DNA of 64,000 bases from Rhodocyclales bacterium (GCA_016235025.1 JACRMV010000004.1:124001-188000); one strand, 5' to 3'; positions 39,285 through 50,795 are shown, numbered from the stretch's first letter. Notes: a model not told the origin generated them from the sequence alone. Translations and numbers: made by a program.

Positions 39285-40823
39285 ATGAATCTCAATCCAT
39301 CCGAAATTAGCGACCTGATCAAAACGCGGATCCAGAGCATGCAACTGGTCGCGTCCGCCCGTAACGAAGGTACGGTTGTTTCCGTGACTGACGGCATTTG
39401 CCGCGTTCATGGTCTGGCTGATGTCATGCAAGGCGAAATGCTTGAGTTCCCCGGCAACACCTTTGGTCTCGCGCTGAATCTTGAGCGCGACTCTGTTGGT
39501 ACCGTGATCCTTGGTGATTACGAGCACATTTCCGAAGGCGATACCGTCAAATGTACTGGTCGCATTCTGGAAGTGCCGATCGGCCCCGAACTGCTCGGCC
39601 GCGTGGTGAACGCGCTGGGCGAGCCGATTGACGGCAAGGGCCCGGTCAATGCCAAGCTGACTGACAAGCTAGAAAAAGTTGCGCCGGGCGTGATCTGGCG
39701 CAAGTCGGTGTCACAGCCGGTGCAAACCGGTTTGAAGGCAATCGACTCCATGGTTCCGGTGGGCCGTGGCCAGCGCGAGTTGATCATTGGCGACCGCCAG
39801 ACCGGCAAGACCGCGGTGGCAGTCGATGCCATCATCAACCAAAAAGGGCAGAACATGTTCTGCATCTACGTTGCGATCGGTCAGAAAGCATCGACCATCG
39901 CCAACGTAGTGCGCAAGCTGGAAGAGCATGGCGCCATGGAATACACCGTGGTAGTCGCTGCGGCGGCCTCCGATTCGGCGGCGATGCAGTTTCTTGCGCC
40001 CTACGCCGGTTGCACGATGGGCGAATATTTCCGCGATCGCGGCATGGATGCGCTGATTGTTTATGACGATCTAACCAAGCAGGCCTGGGCTTATCGTCAG
40101 ATTTCCTTGTTGCTGCGCCGTCCTCCGGGGCGCGAAGCCTATCCGGGCGATGTGTTCTACATTCACTCGCGCCTTCTCGAGCGCGCTGCACGCGTGTCCG
40201 AGGCATGGGTGGAAAAATTGACCAACGGCGAAGTCAAGGGCAAGACGGGCTCGCTTACCGCACTGCCAGTGATCGAAACCCAGGCCGGCGACGTTTCTGC
40301 CTTTGTGCCGACCAATGTGATCTCGATTACCGACGGCCAGATATTCCTTGAGACCGATCTGTTCAATGCCGGTGTTCGTCCGGCCATGAACGCCGGTATT
40401 TCGGTATCGCGCGTCGGTGGCGCCGCGCAAACCAAGGTCATCAAGAAGCTGGGTGGCGGTGTGCGTCTGTCATTGGCCCAGTATCGCGAACTGGCGGCTT
40501 TTGCCCAATTCGCCTCCGATCTGGATGACGTTACCCGCAGTCAGCTGGAGCGCGGTCGCCGTGTTACGGAGCTGATGAAGCAGTTGCAGTACTCGCCGCT
40601 GACCGTGGCTGACATGGCTATTTCGCTGTATGCCTCAAATGAAGGTTTCATGGACGATATCGACGTGTCCCGCATTTTGGCCTTCGAAACGGCGCTGCAT
40701 CAGACCATGCACCAGAAACACGCAGATCTGGTCGCCAAAATCGAAAACACCAAGGATCTGGACAAGGACAGCGAGGCGCAGCTCAAGGCCGCAATTGCCG
40801 AGTTCAAGAAGTCCTGGGCCTGA
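39285..40823 (+). CDS. atpA: ATP synthase F1 subunit alpha
   Basis: The 512-aa protein has Walker [13 protein letters not shown] (about 169-180), the alpha/beta signature and the alpha-specific N-terminal beta barrel. It holds the non-catalytic nucleotide sites. GGAG precedes the ATG. Length and motifs match E. coli AtpA. Confidence 0.98.
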   Translation: MNLNPSEISDLIKTRIQSMQLVASARNEGTVVSVTDGICRVHGLADVMQGEMLEFPGNTFGLALNLERDSVGTVILGDYEHISEGDTVKCTGRILEVPIGPELLGRVVNALGEPIDGKGPVNAKLTDKLEKVAPGVIWRKSVSQPVQTGLKAIDSMVPVGRGQRELIIGDRQTGKTAVAVDAIINQKGQNMFCIYVAIGQKASTIANVVRKLEEHGAMEYTVVVAAAASDSAAMQFLAPYAGCTMGEYFRDRGMDALIVYDDLTKQAWAYRQISLLLRRPPGREAYPGDVFYIHSRLLERAARVSEAWVEKLTNGEVKGKTGSLTALPVIETQAGDVSAFVPTNVISITDGQIFLETDLFNAGVRPAMNAGISVSRVGGAAQTKVIKKLGGGVRLSLAQYRELAAFAQFASDLDDVTRSQLERGRRVTELMKQLQYSPLTVADMAISLYASNEGFMDDIDVSRILAFETALHQTMHQKHADLVAKIENTKDLDKDSEAQLKAAIAEFKKSWA

Positions 40824-40867
40824 GCGTCGCGTTCTGTAACCAGCTAACGAGTTGACCAAGGACGATC

Positions 40868-41743
40868 ATGGCAGGCAGTAAAGAGATACGTACCAAGATC
40901 AAGAGCGTTCAAAATACGCGCAAGATCACCAAGGCCATGGAGATGGTGGCCGCATCCAAAATGCGCAAGGCGCAGGAGCGGATGCGTGCTGCCCGTCCCT
41001 ATGCCGAGAAAATCCGTCGTCTGGCGGCAAATCTTTCGCATGCGCTGGTCACCGACTACCGTCACCCCTTCCTGGTAAAGAGTGCATCGGTGAAGCGGAT
41101 CGGCCTGATTGTGGTGTCGACCGACAAGGGTTTGTGTGGAGGTCTTAACACCAACATCCTGCGTCTCGCCATGAATTCCATGCGGCGCTGGGAAACGGAC
41201 GGAGCCAGCGACATTCGCGTGACCTGCATCGGCAACAAGGCGCTGGGTTTCATGCAGCGGCTGGGCGCCAAAGTGGTATCACAGGTAACGCACATGGGTG
41301 ATACGCCGCACCTCGAGCAGTTGATCGGGCCAATCAAGGTCATGATCGATGCCTATCAGGCCGGTGAACTGGATGCGGTGCACATTGCCTACACGCGCTT
41401 CATCAACACGATGAAACAGGAAGCCGTCATCGAGCCGCTGTTGCCGCTCTCGGGCGAACGACTGGGGACGCCGGAAACGGGTTGGGATTATCTCTACGAG
41501 CCCGATGCCGAGACGGTGATTGACGATTTGCTGCTGCGCTATGTCGAAGCCCTTATCTACCAGGGTGTGGCGGAAAACATGGCTTCCGAGCAGTCGGCGC
41601 GGATGGTGGCGATGAAGGCGGCGACCGACAATGCCGGCAGTGTCATCAAGGAATTGCAGCTCGTTTACAACAAGGCGCGGCAGGCGGCAATTACCAAGGA
41701 AATTTCAGAGATCGTTGGCGGTGCGGCTGCGATTGCAGGTTGA
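40868..41743 (+). CDS. atpG: ATP synthase F1 subunit gamma
   Basis: The 291-aa protein forms the rotating shaft. Signature [22 protein letters not shown] is at the N-terminus and [19 protein letters not shown] at the C-terminus. Confidence 0.97.
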   Translation: MAGSKEIRTKIKSVQNTRKITKAMEMVAASKMRKAQERMRAARPYAEKIRRLAANLSHALVTDYRHPFLVKSASVKRIGLIVVSTDKGLCGGLNTNILRLAMNSMRRWETDGASDIRVTCIGNKALGFMQRLGAKVVSQVTHMGDTPHLEQLIGPIKVMIDAYQAGELDAVHIAYTRFINTMKQEAVIEPLLPLSGERLGTPETGWDYLYEPDAETVIDDLLLRYVEALIYQGVAENMASEQSARMVAMKAATDNAGSVIKELQLVYNKARQAAITKEISEIVGGAAAIAG

Positions 41744-43207
<1,464 letters not shown>

Positions 43208-43283
43208 ATCGACAGGCTGGATTGCAAAGGGCAGGGGCGTACGGCGCTCCTTGCTCGACGCATGACGGCAAGAGGGGTAAAGT

Positions 43284-43706
43284 ATGGTCATGACTGTTCA
43301 TGTTGACGTAGTGAGTGCCGAAGCGCAGATATTCTCGGGTCTTGCCGAGTTTGTTGCGTTGCCTGGTGAATCCGGCGAGCTGGGCATTCTGCCCGGCCAC
43401 ATGCCGTTGATGACCCGTATCAAGCCGGGTGCCGTGCGCATCAAGCTGCCTGACAGTAAAGAAGAAGTTGTCTTTGTTGCCGGCGGCATGCTGGAAGTGC
43501 AACCCGGACTGGTTACCGTGCTTGCCGATACCGCGATTCGCGGTGCCGATCTGGATCAGGCCAAGGCGCTGGAAGCCAAGAAGAAGGCCGAAGAAGCATT
43601 GGCCGATCGGCGCTCGGAACTGGATTACGCGCGAGCCCAGGCGGAACTGGCGGAAGCCATCGCACAGTTGGCAGTAATCGATCAGTTACGCAAGCGTGGC
43701 CATTGA
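43284..43706 (+). CDS. atpC: ATP synthase F1 subunit epsilon
   Basis: The 140-aa protein has the N-terminal beta sandwich ([17 protein letters not shown]) and a C-terminal helical hairpin that can brake the enzyme. Start at ATG 43284 or two codons later. It ends the operon, just before a strong terminator. Confidence 0.96.
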   Translation: MVMTVHVDVVSAEAQIFSGLAEFVALPGESGELGILPGHMPLMTRIKPGAVRIKLPDSKEEVVFVAGGMLEVQPGLVTVLADTAIRGADLDQAKALEAKKKAEEALADRRSELDYARAQAELAEAIAQLAVIDQLRKRGH

Positions 43707-43722
43707 GATTCAGCGTCAAGCA

Positions 43723-43758
43723 GAATAAAAAAGGCAGCCTCGGCTGCCTTTTTTATTC
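43723..43758. terminator. Bidirectional terminator between atpC and ubiJ
   Basis: Perfect 17-bp arms with GGCAGCC / GGCTGCC, a 2-nt apex and T6 on each strand. It serves the atp operon from the left and ubiJ (stop 43781) from the right. Confidence 0.95.
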
Positions 43759-43780
43759 TCTGGACATTGATGCCTGGCCA

Positions 43781-44353
43781 TCAGCGTAGCCTGTCCAGCC
43801 TCTTTTCCAGGCGCGCCACATCGTCACGCAAGTGATCGACTGTGACGGAAAAGTCGGCGATGGCAGCACGGCGCGCGATCATCGGCTGTTCCTCAGTGAA
43901 ATATTCGGCGAGGTTTTCAGCCAGGGCCATCGCCATCTGGTGTTGTTTGGCCACAAACGCTTGCGCCCCGCTGACGAGGCGATGTGCGGCGATGTCACCC
44001 AGCCAGCGGGATAGATCCTCTTCGGCATCCCAGCGCAAGTTGCGCATCAGGTCGCTCAAGGCCTGGGCAAAGTCAGCCGAGCCTTCCAGGCGGGCCGCCC
44101 GCAGCAAGGCATCCTTGCCCTGCAGGGCCAGCAAGGGAGCCGTCGCCGGCAGGGATATGACTACTTCGGGCACGGCGTCGGCGGGTGCGGCAGCAAGCGT
44201 TCCCGTTTCGGTAACACGAAACGCCAACTGCATGAAGGGAAGCCTGATTTGCGCACTGTGCCCTGCAAACGGCACGAGCTTGACACGCGCCCATGTGGCC
44301 TGCTCCAGCAAGTGATTAATGGCGACAAAAGCAGGGGCGGGTAGGACGCGCAT
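43781..44353 (-). CDS. ubiJ: Ubiquinone biosynthesis accessory factor UbiJ (SCP2 domain)
   Basis: The protein resembles UbiJ/YigP: an SCP2-like lipid-binding fold in the first 110 residues and a C-terminal helical stretch (VDHLRDDVARLEKRLDRLR). I use ATG 44353 (190 aa, MRVLPAPAF) because the track's 44410 start extends into the upstream gene. UbiJ helps organise soluble ubiquinone biosynthesis. It follows the Tim44-domain gene, overlapping none of it by this start. ubiB, which often follows, is not present here. Confidence 0.8.
   Translation of the reverse strand: MRVLPAPAFVAINHLLEQATWARVKLVPFAGHSAQIRLPFMQLAFRVTETGTLAAAPADAVPEVVISLPATAPLLALQGKDALLRAARLEGSADFAQALSDLMRNLRWDAEEDLSRWLGDIAAHRLVSGAQAFVAKQHQMAMALAENLAEYFTEEQPMIARRAAIADFSVTVDHLRDDVARLEKRLDRLR
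43847..43873 (+). repeat. Dispersed 25-bp repeat, copy 9 (variant)
   Basis: Forward copy with a core change (GGCGATGGC), antisense to ubiJ. Flanks GGAAAAGTC and CACGGCG keep the consensus. Confidence 0.5.
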
Positions 44354-44363
44354 GGCGGAGCGA

Positions 44364-45275
44364 TCAGGACATTTGCTGGATGCCGGCGACCAGCCAGCCA
44401 CGGCTGCCATCCACGGGTTTGATCAGGTGCCAGACTTCGGTGAAATCCTCTGGGGCAGCCTGTGCGTCTTCACGCAGCTGGCCGGAAAAGCGCACGCTGA
44501 CGACATGGCGCGTGGGTTCGGTGGAGACGTCGAGCACGTCGGCGTCCAGCCGAATCACATCGGTTTGCTGGACGCTGTGGCCACGTTCCTGGTACTGCAT
44601 CTGAATTTCGGCAGCGACTTCAGGCGTGGTGAATTGGCGAATGTCTTCCATGTCGCCGCGGTCGTTGGCGGCCTGGAGACGGATGAAGTTGAGCTTGGCC
44701 TGGCGCAGGAAGCCCTCGCTATCGAAATCGGCCGGCAAGCCATCGGCCGCAGTGGCGAAGGGGGCGCTTGCACCGGGCAGAGACACATTCGCCGTCCCGC
44801 CAGCGCCGAGTTTTCCGGCATCGAAACGCGGCACATCTCCCGCGCTTTGGGTGGCCGCATACTGTAGCCCGACTGCTGCGGGTTCCCGCTTGCGCAACAG
44901 CAGACGCACTACAAACATGACTGCCATTGCAGCCAGGGCGATCAAGAGGAAGTTAGCCATCGCTTCGCCCATACCGAAGTGGGACAGCAATGCAGCCAGG
45001 CCGATGCCGGCGGCGAGGCCGGCCAGCGGGCCCAGCCAGCGGCTCATGCCGCCTGCCGGAGGCGCAACCGGCGCAGGCTTGGCTCCTGAAACAGGCGCGG
45101 CACTTTGCGCCGGCGCCGCAGCCCGGGGTGGAATCGCTTCACGCTTCATTACCCCGGAGTCGCGGCTCATGCCAAGCGAGCGCCCGCCGCCCAGACGCCG
45201 GGCCTCGGCATCGTCGATCAGCAAGCCTGATCCAAGAATCATGGCAACAGCAACAAGCACCAGCTTTTTCATCAA
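44364..45275 (-). CDS. Tim44-like domain exported membrane protein
   Basis: The 303-aa protein has a signal peptide or anchor (MMKKLVLVAVAMILGSGLL), a proline/alanine-rich linker, a second hydrophobic stretch pair (about 82-125) and a C-terminal Tim44-like domain (about 190-300, ending WLVAGIQQMS). The family often accompanies ubiE in Betaproteobacteria; its role is unknown. A repeat copy encodes KLGAGGTANVSLPG in the linker ahead of the Tim44 domain. Confidence 0.85.
   Translation of the reverse strand: MMKKLVLVAVAMILGSGLLIDDAEARRLGGGRSLGMSRDSGVMKREAIPPRAAAPAQSAAPVSGAKPAPVAPPAGGMSRWLGPLAGLAAGIGLAALLSHFGMGEAMANFLLIALAAMAVMFVVRLLLRKREPAAVGLQYAATQSAGDVPRFDAGKLGAGGTANVSLPGASAPFATAADGLPADFDSEGFLRQAKLNFIRLQAANDRGDMEDIRQFTTPEVAAEIQMQYQERGHSVQQTDVIRLDADVLDVSTEPTRHVVSVRFSGQLREDAQAAPEDFTEVWHLIKPVDGSRGWLVAGIQQMS
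44790..44816 (-). repeat. Dispersed 25-bp repeat, copy 10
   Basis: Full-length reverse copy (GTCCCGCCAGCGCCGAGTTT), one mismatch, sense to the Tim44-domain gene, coding KLGAGGTAN. The following GAATG resembles the distal end of the long copy at 53.2 kb. Confidence 0.8.
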
Positions 45276-45282
45276 AATTTCC

Positions 45283-46014
45283 TCAGAATTTGTAGCCGCG
45301 GTGCAAGGCCACCACGCCAGCCGTCAGATTGAATACTTCGACACGCTCCAGCCCGGCGCGTTCCATCATGGCCTTGAGCGTGGCCTGGTCCGGGTGCATG
45401 CGGATCGATTCGGCGAGATAGCGATACGAATCGGCATCGCCGGCGATTTTTTCGCCCAGCCAGGGCAGCAGCTTGAACGAATACAGATCGTAGGCTTTTT
45501 CCAAGGGCTTCCAGACCTTCGAGAATTCCAGCACCAGCAGGCGCCCGCCGGGCCGCAGCACACGCTGCATCTCCGCCAGGGCCTGCTCCTTGTGCGTCAT
45601 GTTGCGCAGACCGAAAGCCACGGTGACGATATCGAAATGATTGTCGGGGAAGGGCAGCTTTTCGGCATCGCACTGCGCGACTGGCGTCAGCACGCCTTCG
45701 TCGAGCAGGCGGTCGCGGCCGACGCCAAGCATGGCGTTGTTGATGTCGGTGAGCCAGACTTCGCCTTGCGGACCGACGCGGCGGACAAAGGCGGAAGAAA
45801 GGTCCGCCGTGCCGCCGGCGACATCCAGCACCCGCTCGCCCGGACGGGGCGCCGCCAGCTCGATGGTGAATTTTTTCCACAGCCGATGCAGTCCGGCCGA
45901 CATGAGATCGTTCATCACGTCGTATTTTTGCGCCACCGAGGAGAACACGCCGGCGACACGCTGCGCTTTCTCGCGTTCGTCGACCTTCTCGAAACCGAAA
46001 TGGGTTTCGGCCAT
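45283..46014 (-). CDS. ubiE: Ubiquinone/menaquinone C-methyltransferase UbiE
   Basis: The 243-aa protein (start [13 protein letters not shown] 6 bp upstream) has the UbiE signatures [17 protein letters not shown] and the SAM loop [24 protein letters not shown] is also present. It methylates the demethoxy-quinol ring in ubiquinone synthesis. The track's 46110 start adds 32 residues from the overlapping upstream gene and is rejected. It overlaps the DUF971 stop by 1 bp. Confidence 0.95.
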   Translation of the reverse strand: MAETHFGFEKVDEREKAQRVAGVFSSVAQKYDVMNDLMSAGLHRLWKKFTIELAAPRPGERVLDVAGGTADLSSAFVRRVGPQGEVWLTDINNAMLGVGRDRLLDEGVLTPVAQCDAEKLPFPDNHFDIVTVAFGLRNMTHKEQALAEMQRVLRPGGRLLVLEFSKVWKPLEKAYDLYSFKLLPWLGEKIAGDADSYRYLAESIRMHPDQATLKAMMERAGLERVEVFNLTAGVVALHRGYKF

Positions 46015-46430
46015 CAATGGCTCCCGCAGCCGCTTTTTGGCGCTGGCGTGGTGGAATCGACATCGCGACTGGCGCCAGCCGCTTCCAGGCGGCCCAGGTA
46101 ATCTGCCCACAAGTCAGCGTAATTTGCGCCCAGCGAATACAGCAAGTCCCATGAGTAAATGCCGGTCGCATGACCATCGGAAAACGTCGGCTGCACGCCG
46201 TAGTTGCCGACGGGCTCAAGCGCCGTGATCGCGACCTCGCGTTTGCCGGTTTGCAATGTTTCCTGCCCCGGACCGTGGCCGCGGACTTCGGCCGACGGGC
46301 TATAGACGCGCAGGAATTCGGCCGGCAACTGAAAATGGCTGCCGTCATCGAAGGCGATTTCCAGCACACACGATTTTTTGTGCAGCGTGATTTCGGTGGG
46401 TGTCGGGGTGTTGCGGGCAAGGCCGGACAT
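46014..46430 (-). CDS. DUF971 domain protein
   Basis: The 138-aa protein from ATG 46430 ([14 protein letters not shown]) matches DUF971 (gamma-butyrobetaine hydroxylase-like N-domain): [21 protein letters not shown] and [12 protein letters not shown]. The function is unknown, but it is typically linked to ubiE in Betaproteobacteria. It lacks the catalytic dioxygenase half. The track start 46493 reaches into the phoB promoter. Confidence 0.88.
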   Translation of the reverse strand: MSGLARNTPTPTEITLHKKSCVLEIAFDDGSHFQLPAEFLRVYSPSAEVRGHGPGQETLQTGKREVAITALEPVGNYGVQPTFSDGHATGIYSWDLLYSLGANYADLWADYLGRLEAAGASRDVDSTTPAPKSGCGSH

Positions 46431-46499
46431 GGCAGCGGATAGATTTGACTGACGGGCCGCTATCATAGCGCAGCTGGCGCAGGGGCGTGTCATTGGGCG

Positions 46500-46517
46500 G
46501 TGTCACCGAATTGTCAT
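46500..46517 (+). promoter_or_regulatory. Pho box of phoB
   Basis: GTGTCAC (46500-46506) and TTGTCAT (46511-46517) are 11 bp apart, the spacing of the PhoB direct repeat CTGTCAT. They lie 45 bp before phoB, so autoregulation is expected. Confidence 0.65.
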
Positions 46518-46561
46518 CACGCTGCAATAGACTGGCGCTTTATCTCGATGGAAGAGGAGCC

Positions 46562-47248
46562 ATGGCCGCGACTATTCTCGTAGTGGAAGACGAACCGTCG
46601 ATCCAGTCACTGATTGAGGTCAATCTGCGCCGTGCCGGGCATGAGGTGATTCTGGCCAGCGATGTTGAAACCGCACGCCGTCTGGTGGGCGCCGCATTGC
46701 CGGACCTGATCCTGCTCGACTGGATGTTGCCGGGGTTGAGCGGGATCGACTTTGCCCGCCAGCTGCGGCGCGATGCGCGTACCAAAATGCTGCCCGTCAT
46801 CATGCTCACGGCGCGTTCCGAAGAGCGCGACAAGGTGGAAGGACTGGACGTCGGCGCCGACGACTACATCACCAAGCCGTTCAGCCCGCGCGAACTGGTG
46901 GCGCGCATCAAGGCCGTGCTGCGCCGCCATGCGCCACAGGTGACCGAGGATGCCGTCGAACTGGGCGGCATCAGGCTCGATCCGGTGAGTCATCGCGTGA
47001 CAGCCGGCAATGAAGACATCGCCTTCGGCCCGACGGAATTTCGCCTGCTGCACTTTCTGATGACTCATCCGGAACGCGTCTATACCCGCACGCAACTGCT
47101 TGACCAGGTCTGGGGCGATCACGTCTTCGTCGAGGAGCGGACGGTCGATGTACATATCCGCCGCCTGCGTGCCGCACTCGAAGCGACCGGACACGACAGC
47201 CTGGTACAGACCGTGCGCGGCAGCGGTTATCGATTTTCGGCGACATGA
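46562..47248 (+). CDS. phoB: Phosphate response regulator PhoB
   Basis: The 228-aa protein has a receiver domain (VVEDEPSI; phospho-acceptor D in LLDWMLPG; K in TKPFSPREL) and a C-terminal winged-helix OmpR domain with [13 protein letters not shown] and VRGSGYRF. It activates phosphate-starvation genes by binding Pho boxes. ATG 46562 (MAATILVV) has GAGGAG upstream; the track's 46487 start would include the Pho box. phoR follows after 7 bp. Confidence 0.96.
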   Translation: MAATILVVEDEPSIQSLIEVNLRRAGHEVILASDVETARRLVGAALPDLILLDWMLPGLSGIDFARQLRRDARTKMLPVIMLTARSEERDKVEGLDVGADDYITKPFSPRELVARIKAVLRRHAPQVTEDAVELGGIRLDPVSHRVTAGNEDIAFGPTEFRLLHFLMTHPERVYTRTQLLDQVWGDHVFVEERTVDVHIRRLRAALEATGHDSLVQTVRGSGYRFSAT

Positions 47249-47255
47249 TAGTGGC

Positions 47256-48584
47256 ATGATGGCGATCTGGATCGAGCTGCTGATGGTTTTGCTGTTGACC
47301 GGCAGTGCGGCACTGGTCGGCTGGCTTGCGGGTGATGCGGATGGCGCCGAATTCATGGCGCTGGTTGCGCTGGGCCTTTACATCCTGCGCAATGCACTCT
47401 GGATGGCGCGCCTGTTGCGTTGGGCGCGTTCGCCGCTGGATGCGCCGACGCCGAGCGCCCGCGGGGTCTGGGCCGAACTGTTTGAAGTGCTGCACCAGCG
47501 GGCGCGCCAGGCGAGCAGGCAAGGCACACTGGCCAGCGAGGAGCTGGCGCGCTTGCAGCGGGCGGCAGAGGCTTTGCCCGAAGGCGTGATCATCCTCGAT
47601 GGCTTCCGTGCCGTGGAATGGATGAACCATGAGGCGGAATCCTGCCTCGGCTTGCGCTCGGCCGATATCGGCAGCCGTATTACCCATCTGCTGCGCGAGC
47701 CACAGTTGCTGGCTTATCTCGACAGCTCGCCGCGCCAGTATGCCCCGCTTCTGCTGCAAACCCAGCGCTGTCCCGGCCGTGCCTTGCAGATTCAGGCCGT
47801 GCCGTTTGCGGCGGGCCGGACCTTGCTGATGGTGCGCGATGTGACGCAGCTGGAGAAACTGGCCACCATGCGCCGCGATTTTGTGGCGAATGTCTCGCAT
47901 GAGCTCAAAACGCCGCTCACCGTCGTTCTCGGCTTCATCGAAACGGCGAGTGATGCCCTGGCCGATGGCACGCCGGAAGAAGCGGCCAACTACCTGGCCA
48001 CGGCGACGGAGCAGGCGCAGCGCATGCAGCATCTGGTCGATGACCTGTTGATGCTCTCCTCGCTGGAAACCGATGCGCCGCCGGTGGAGGAGGAGATTGA
48101 CATGGCGACACTGCTGGCTGAACTGCGGACGGAGGCCGAGGTGCTCTCCGCCGGCCGCCACCGCATCGCGCTCAATGCCGAAGGGCCGCCCGGTCTGCTT
48201 GGCAGTGCGCGCGAGGTACGTTCGGCGCTGGGCAATCTGGTGACCAATGCCGTGCGCTACACCCCGCCGGGCGGGGTAATCAAGTTATCCTGGACAGCCA
48301 GTGCCGCTGCAACACGCGGTGCGCGGTTCACCGTGACAGATACCGGGCCGGGCATCGCGGCCGAACATCTGCCGCGGCTGACCGAGCGCTTTTACCGGGT
48401 CGATCGCGGCCGTTCGCGCGAAGTGGGTGGCACCGGTCTCGGCCTCGCCATCGTCAAGCATGTGCTCGAGCGGCACCAGGGTTTGCTCGAAATCGACAGC
48501 GAAGTCGGTAAAGGCTCAACGTTCAGCGTGATATTTCCGGCGCAACGCGTGATAGTCGAGCGCGCTGGCGTCACCGCGGACTGA
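47256..48584 (+). CDS. phoR: Phosphate regulon sensor kinase PhoR
   Basis: The 442-aa protein (MMAIWIELL) has a membrane hairpin (about 5-45), a cytoplasmic PAS domain (about 100-205) and a kinase core with the H box FVANVSHELKTPLTV, N box NLVTNAVRY and G box GTGLGLAIVKH. It senses phosphate through the Pst system and phosphorylates PhoB. The track start (47100) would overlap phoB by 149 bp. The 3' end overlaps the convergent hemerythrin gene by 14 bp. Confidence 0.95.
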   Translation: MMAIWIELLMVLLLTGSAALVGWLAGDADGAEFMALVALGLYILRNALWMARLLRWARSPLDAPTPSARGVWAELFEVLHQRARQASRQGTLASEELARLQRAAEALPEGVIILDGFRAVEWMNHEAESCLGLRSADIGSRITHLLREPQLLAYLDSSPRQYAPLLLQTQRCPGRALQIQAVPFAAGRTLLMVRDVTQLEKLATMRRDFVANVSHELKTPLTVVLGFIETASDALADGTPEEAANYLATATEQAQRMQHLVDDLLMLSSLETDAPPVEEEIDMATLLAELRTEAEVLSAGRHRIALNAEGPPGLLGSAREVRSALGNLVTNAVRYTPPGGVIKLSWTASAAATRGARFTVTDTGPGIAAEHLPRLTERFYRVDRGRSREVGGTGLGLAIVKHVLERHQGLLEIDSEVGKGSTFSVIFPAQRVIVERAGVTAD

Positions 48585-49122
48585 TTTGGCGGCGGTCGCT
48601 CATGGCCTGGCCGAGGCGGGCGAGGTCATCAGGACCCAGCAGACGCGCGGCCATCGGCAACAGCTCTCTGTTCTCGCGTTCGATGTGTGCCCGGTAGGCG
48701 GCAGTGAATGCCGTTACCGTGTCTGCAAACGACACAGCCGGCGGCGTTTCGCCAGCGCCGACTTTTTCCAGCAGCGACTGAAGGCGCTGCCAGTGGCCGG
48801 CGAGGCTGCAATGCTCGGCGGCAAGGCTTTCCGTCAGCGCACGCAGGCAGATTGCATCCGAGCCGGCCACTGCTTCGAACAAGGCAGGGAATAGATCGAT
48901 TTCTTCATCGGCATGGTGATTTACTGCGGCGGTCGTGAAATAACGGATAACGCCGCTCGCCGCCGTACGCGCGGCGGGATCGGCGCCATTGACAGGGAGA
49001 TGCGAGGCCAGCCGTTGCAAGGTGGCGCACTGCCGCTCGATGCGCTCATGGCAGGCTGCAAGGACCTGCAGCGGCTCATCCATGCCGGCCGCGGGATTCG
49101 GGAAGCCGGGCAGGGAGCTCAC
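48571..49122 (-). CDS. Hemerythrin-like HHE domain protein
   Basis: The 183-aa protein holds the diiron/oxygen-binding HHE pattern: HERIERQC (about 25), NHHADEEIDLFP (about 72-83), EHCSLAGHW (about 107) and HIERENRELLP (about 150). Such proteins sense or carry O2 or NO-like ligands. A repeat copy codes EKVGAGETPPAVS in the loop before the last helix. It overlaps the PAS gene by 4 bp, so the two are a likely unit. It runs into phoR tail to tail. Confidence 0.9.
   Translation of the reverse strand: MSSLPGFPNPAAGMDEPLQVLAACHERIERQCATLQRLASHLPVNGADPAARTAASGVIRYFTTAAVNHHADEEIDLFPALFEAVAGSDAICLRALTESLAAEHCSLAGHWQRLQSLLEKVGAGETPPAVSFADTVTAFTAAYRAHIERENRELLPMAARLLGPDDLARLGQAMSDRRQISPR
48742..48769 (-). 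repeat. Dispersed 25-bp repeat, copy 11
   Basis: Reverse copy (TTTCGCCAGCGCCGACTTTT) in the hemerythrin-like gene, sense, coding EKVGAGETP. Confidence 0.8.
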
Positions 49123-49523
49123 GGGTTTTCGTTTTTCCCGGCGCGCGCCGCCAGATAGCGGGCGGTAATGTCGCGGCCGCTGGCGATTACACCGCAGACT
49201 GCGCCTTCTGTCCCCGGTACCAGGCCGAAAGCGATTTCGAGATACAGGGCATGGCCGTTCTTGTGTACCGCACGCGTCGTCAGTGCCTTGCCGCCGAGCC
49301 GGGTGTGGCCGCTGTCCACGGCGCGGCGAAAACCGTCATGGTGCGCTTGCCGCAGGCGCTCTGGAATGATGAAGTCGAGCGGACAGCCCAGCACCTCGGT
49401 GCGGGAGTAGCCGAACACCTCTTCGGCGCGGCAATTCCAGAAGCGGATGATTTCGTCGGTATCGACGAAAATTATCGCATCCGGAGCATGCTCAAGAATG
49501 GCGAGGGCGAGTGATGGCTCCAT
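49119..49523 (-). CDS. Single PAS domain protein
   Basis: The 134-aa protein (ATG 49523, MEPSLALAILEHAPDAIIF) is one PAS domain: FVDTDEIIRFWNCRAEEVFGYSRTEVLG, VHKNGHALYLEI and the C-terminal GRDITAR. It has no output domain. It may sense a ligand and act with the hemerythrin partner whose start it overlaps by 4 bp. Upstream ATGs (49541, 49595) exist without clear ribosome sites. Confidence 0.85.
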   Translation of the reverse strand: MEPSLALAILEHAPDAIIFVDTDEIIRFWNCRAEEVFGYSRTEVLGCPLDFIIPERLRQAHHDGFRRAVDSGHTRLGGKALTTRAVHKNGHALYLEIAFGLVPGTEGAVCGVIASGRDITARYLAARAGKNENP

Positions 49524-49592
49524 GCGAACCAAGAATAGCATGGAGGGAAGGCCGGTGCTGATGAGGCAACTGGCGCTACAAGGCGGCCGTAA

Positions 49593-49620
49593 CAAAAAAC
49601 GGGCGCTTGCGCGCCCGTTG
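49593..49620 (-). terminator. Terminator of the porin gene
   Basis: Stem AACGGGCGC / GCGCCCGTT with TTTTT on the minus strand, about 27 bp after the porin stop. Confidence 0.85.
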
Positions 49621-49646
49621 TGCTGCGGATGACGAGAAGCTGATAA

Positions 49647-50795
49647 TCAAAAGGCGTGAGCGATACCGAAAGTCAGGGCAGACAGTTTGGTGTCGTTGCC
49701 GGTGATACCGGTCTTGCCATCGCCGAAGTCGTAGCCCTTGGTGGAAATGTTGCCGGCCACGGTGCCGGTGCGGCTGTCGTTCTTCAGATAGGCGTAGTGG
49801 GCGGTGAGCGTGGTGCGCTTGGACAAGCTGTGCTCATAGCCCAACACCCAGAACTTGGCGCCGGTGTCAGACAGGTTGGGTTGGCCGGTCAGGCTGCCGC
49901 TCAGGTCGTTGGCGCGATAGTACTGGGCCAGAACCTTGCCGTTGGCAGTGACTTTATAAGTGCCGCCAATGCCCCATACATTCTGCTTGAGATTGGCGGT
50001 GCTGCCGTCGGCCTTGGTGTGGCCGATGATGGCACGGATACTGGCATCGCCGAAGGTATACATACCGGCAAGACGGGTTTCGGTGGCATCTGAATCAAGC
50101 CCGGTCACAAAAGTACCGTTTCCGGTCTTGTTCTTTTCGCTCAGTTTGCCGTGGGTGAGTCCGGCAAACAGGGGGCCGTTATCGTAGGTCAGGCCAAGCT
50201 CTACGAGCGACGTGTTGGTGCCGGTCGCTGTGTCATCCTTGTTCTCGTTGGCCTGATACTGAACTGTCGCCTCGAAGCCGGAGAACTTCGGCGAGACATA
50301 AGCGATGGAGTTGGCATAACGGTCGTCGAAATACTTGCCACGGCCGCCCAGCTTGCCAAGCAGCGCGGTGTTGTCGCCAACACCTTCACTGTAGGCGACG
50401 ACATCGACCTTGCTCAGAAGATTGCGATTCGGGCCGCTGAAGTAACCCAGCTTGACGGTACCCAGGTCGTTGCTCTTGAGGCCGACAAAGCTGTCGCGGG
50501 CGCTGCCGAAAAGGTTGGTTGACTCGCCGCCATCGAGAATAATTTTGGTTTCATACTGGAAAACGGCACTGAGGCCGTTGCCAAGATCCTCCGCACCCTT
50601 GAAGCCAAGACGCGAGGCGTTCGAGGTGACGCGGTTGTAGTTCGGGGCGCCACGGGCCGCGTTGCTGCCGCTGACGTTGATGAAATCATAGGAGGCATAG
50701 GCCAGGCCATAGACCGTGACATTGGATTGCGCGGAGGCGGTGCCGGAAAGGCCGGCAAGACTGGCGATGGCCAGTGCGATGAGTTTTTTCTGCAT
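49647..50795 (-). CDS. Trimeric outer-membrane porin, Betaproteobacterial type
   Basis: The 382-aa protein has a signal peptide (MQKKLIALAIASLAGLSGTASAQ) and mature start SNVTVYGLAYASYDF, the pattern of 16-stranded general porins. It ends in a C-terminal phenylalanine (IAHAF), required for outer-membrane insertion. The constriction loop region (about 110-140) is present. A Pho box directly upstream suggests induction by phosphate starvation, hence an anion/phosphate channel like PhoE or OprP in role, though not in sequence. A terminator follows. Confidence 0.93.
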   Translation of the reverse strand: MQKKLIALAIASLAGLSGTASAQSNVTVYGLAYASYDFINVSGSNAARGAPNYNRVTSNASRLGFKGAEDLGNGLSAVFQYETKIILDGGESTNLFGSARDSFVGLKSNDLGTVKLGYFSGPNRNLLSKVDVVAYSEGVGDNTALLGKLGGRGKYFDDRYANSIAYVSPKFSGFEATVQYQANENKDDTATGTNTSLVELGLTYDNGPLFAGLTHGKLSEKNKTGNGTFVTGLDSDATETRLAGMYTFGDASIRAIIGHTKADGSTANLKQNVWGIGGTYKVTANGKVLAQYYRANDLSGSLTGQPNLSDTGAKFWVLGYEHSLSKRTTLTAHYAYLKNDSRTGTVAGNISTKGYDFGDGKTGITGNDTKLSALTFGIAHAF

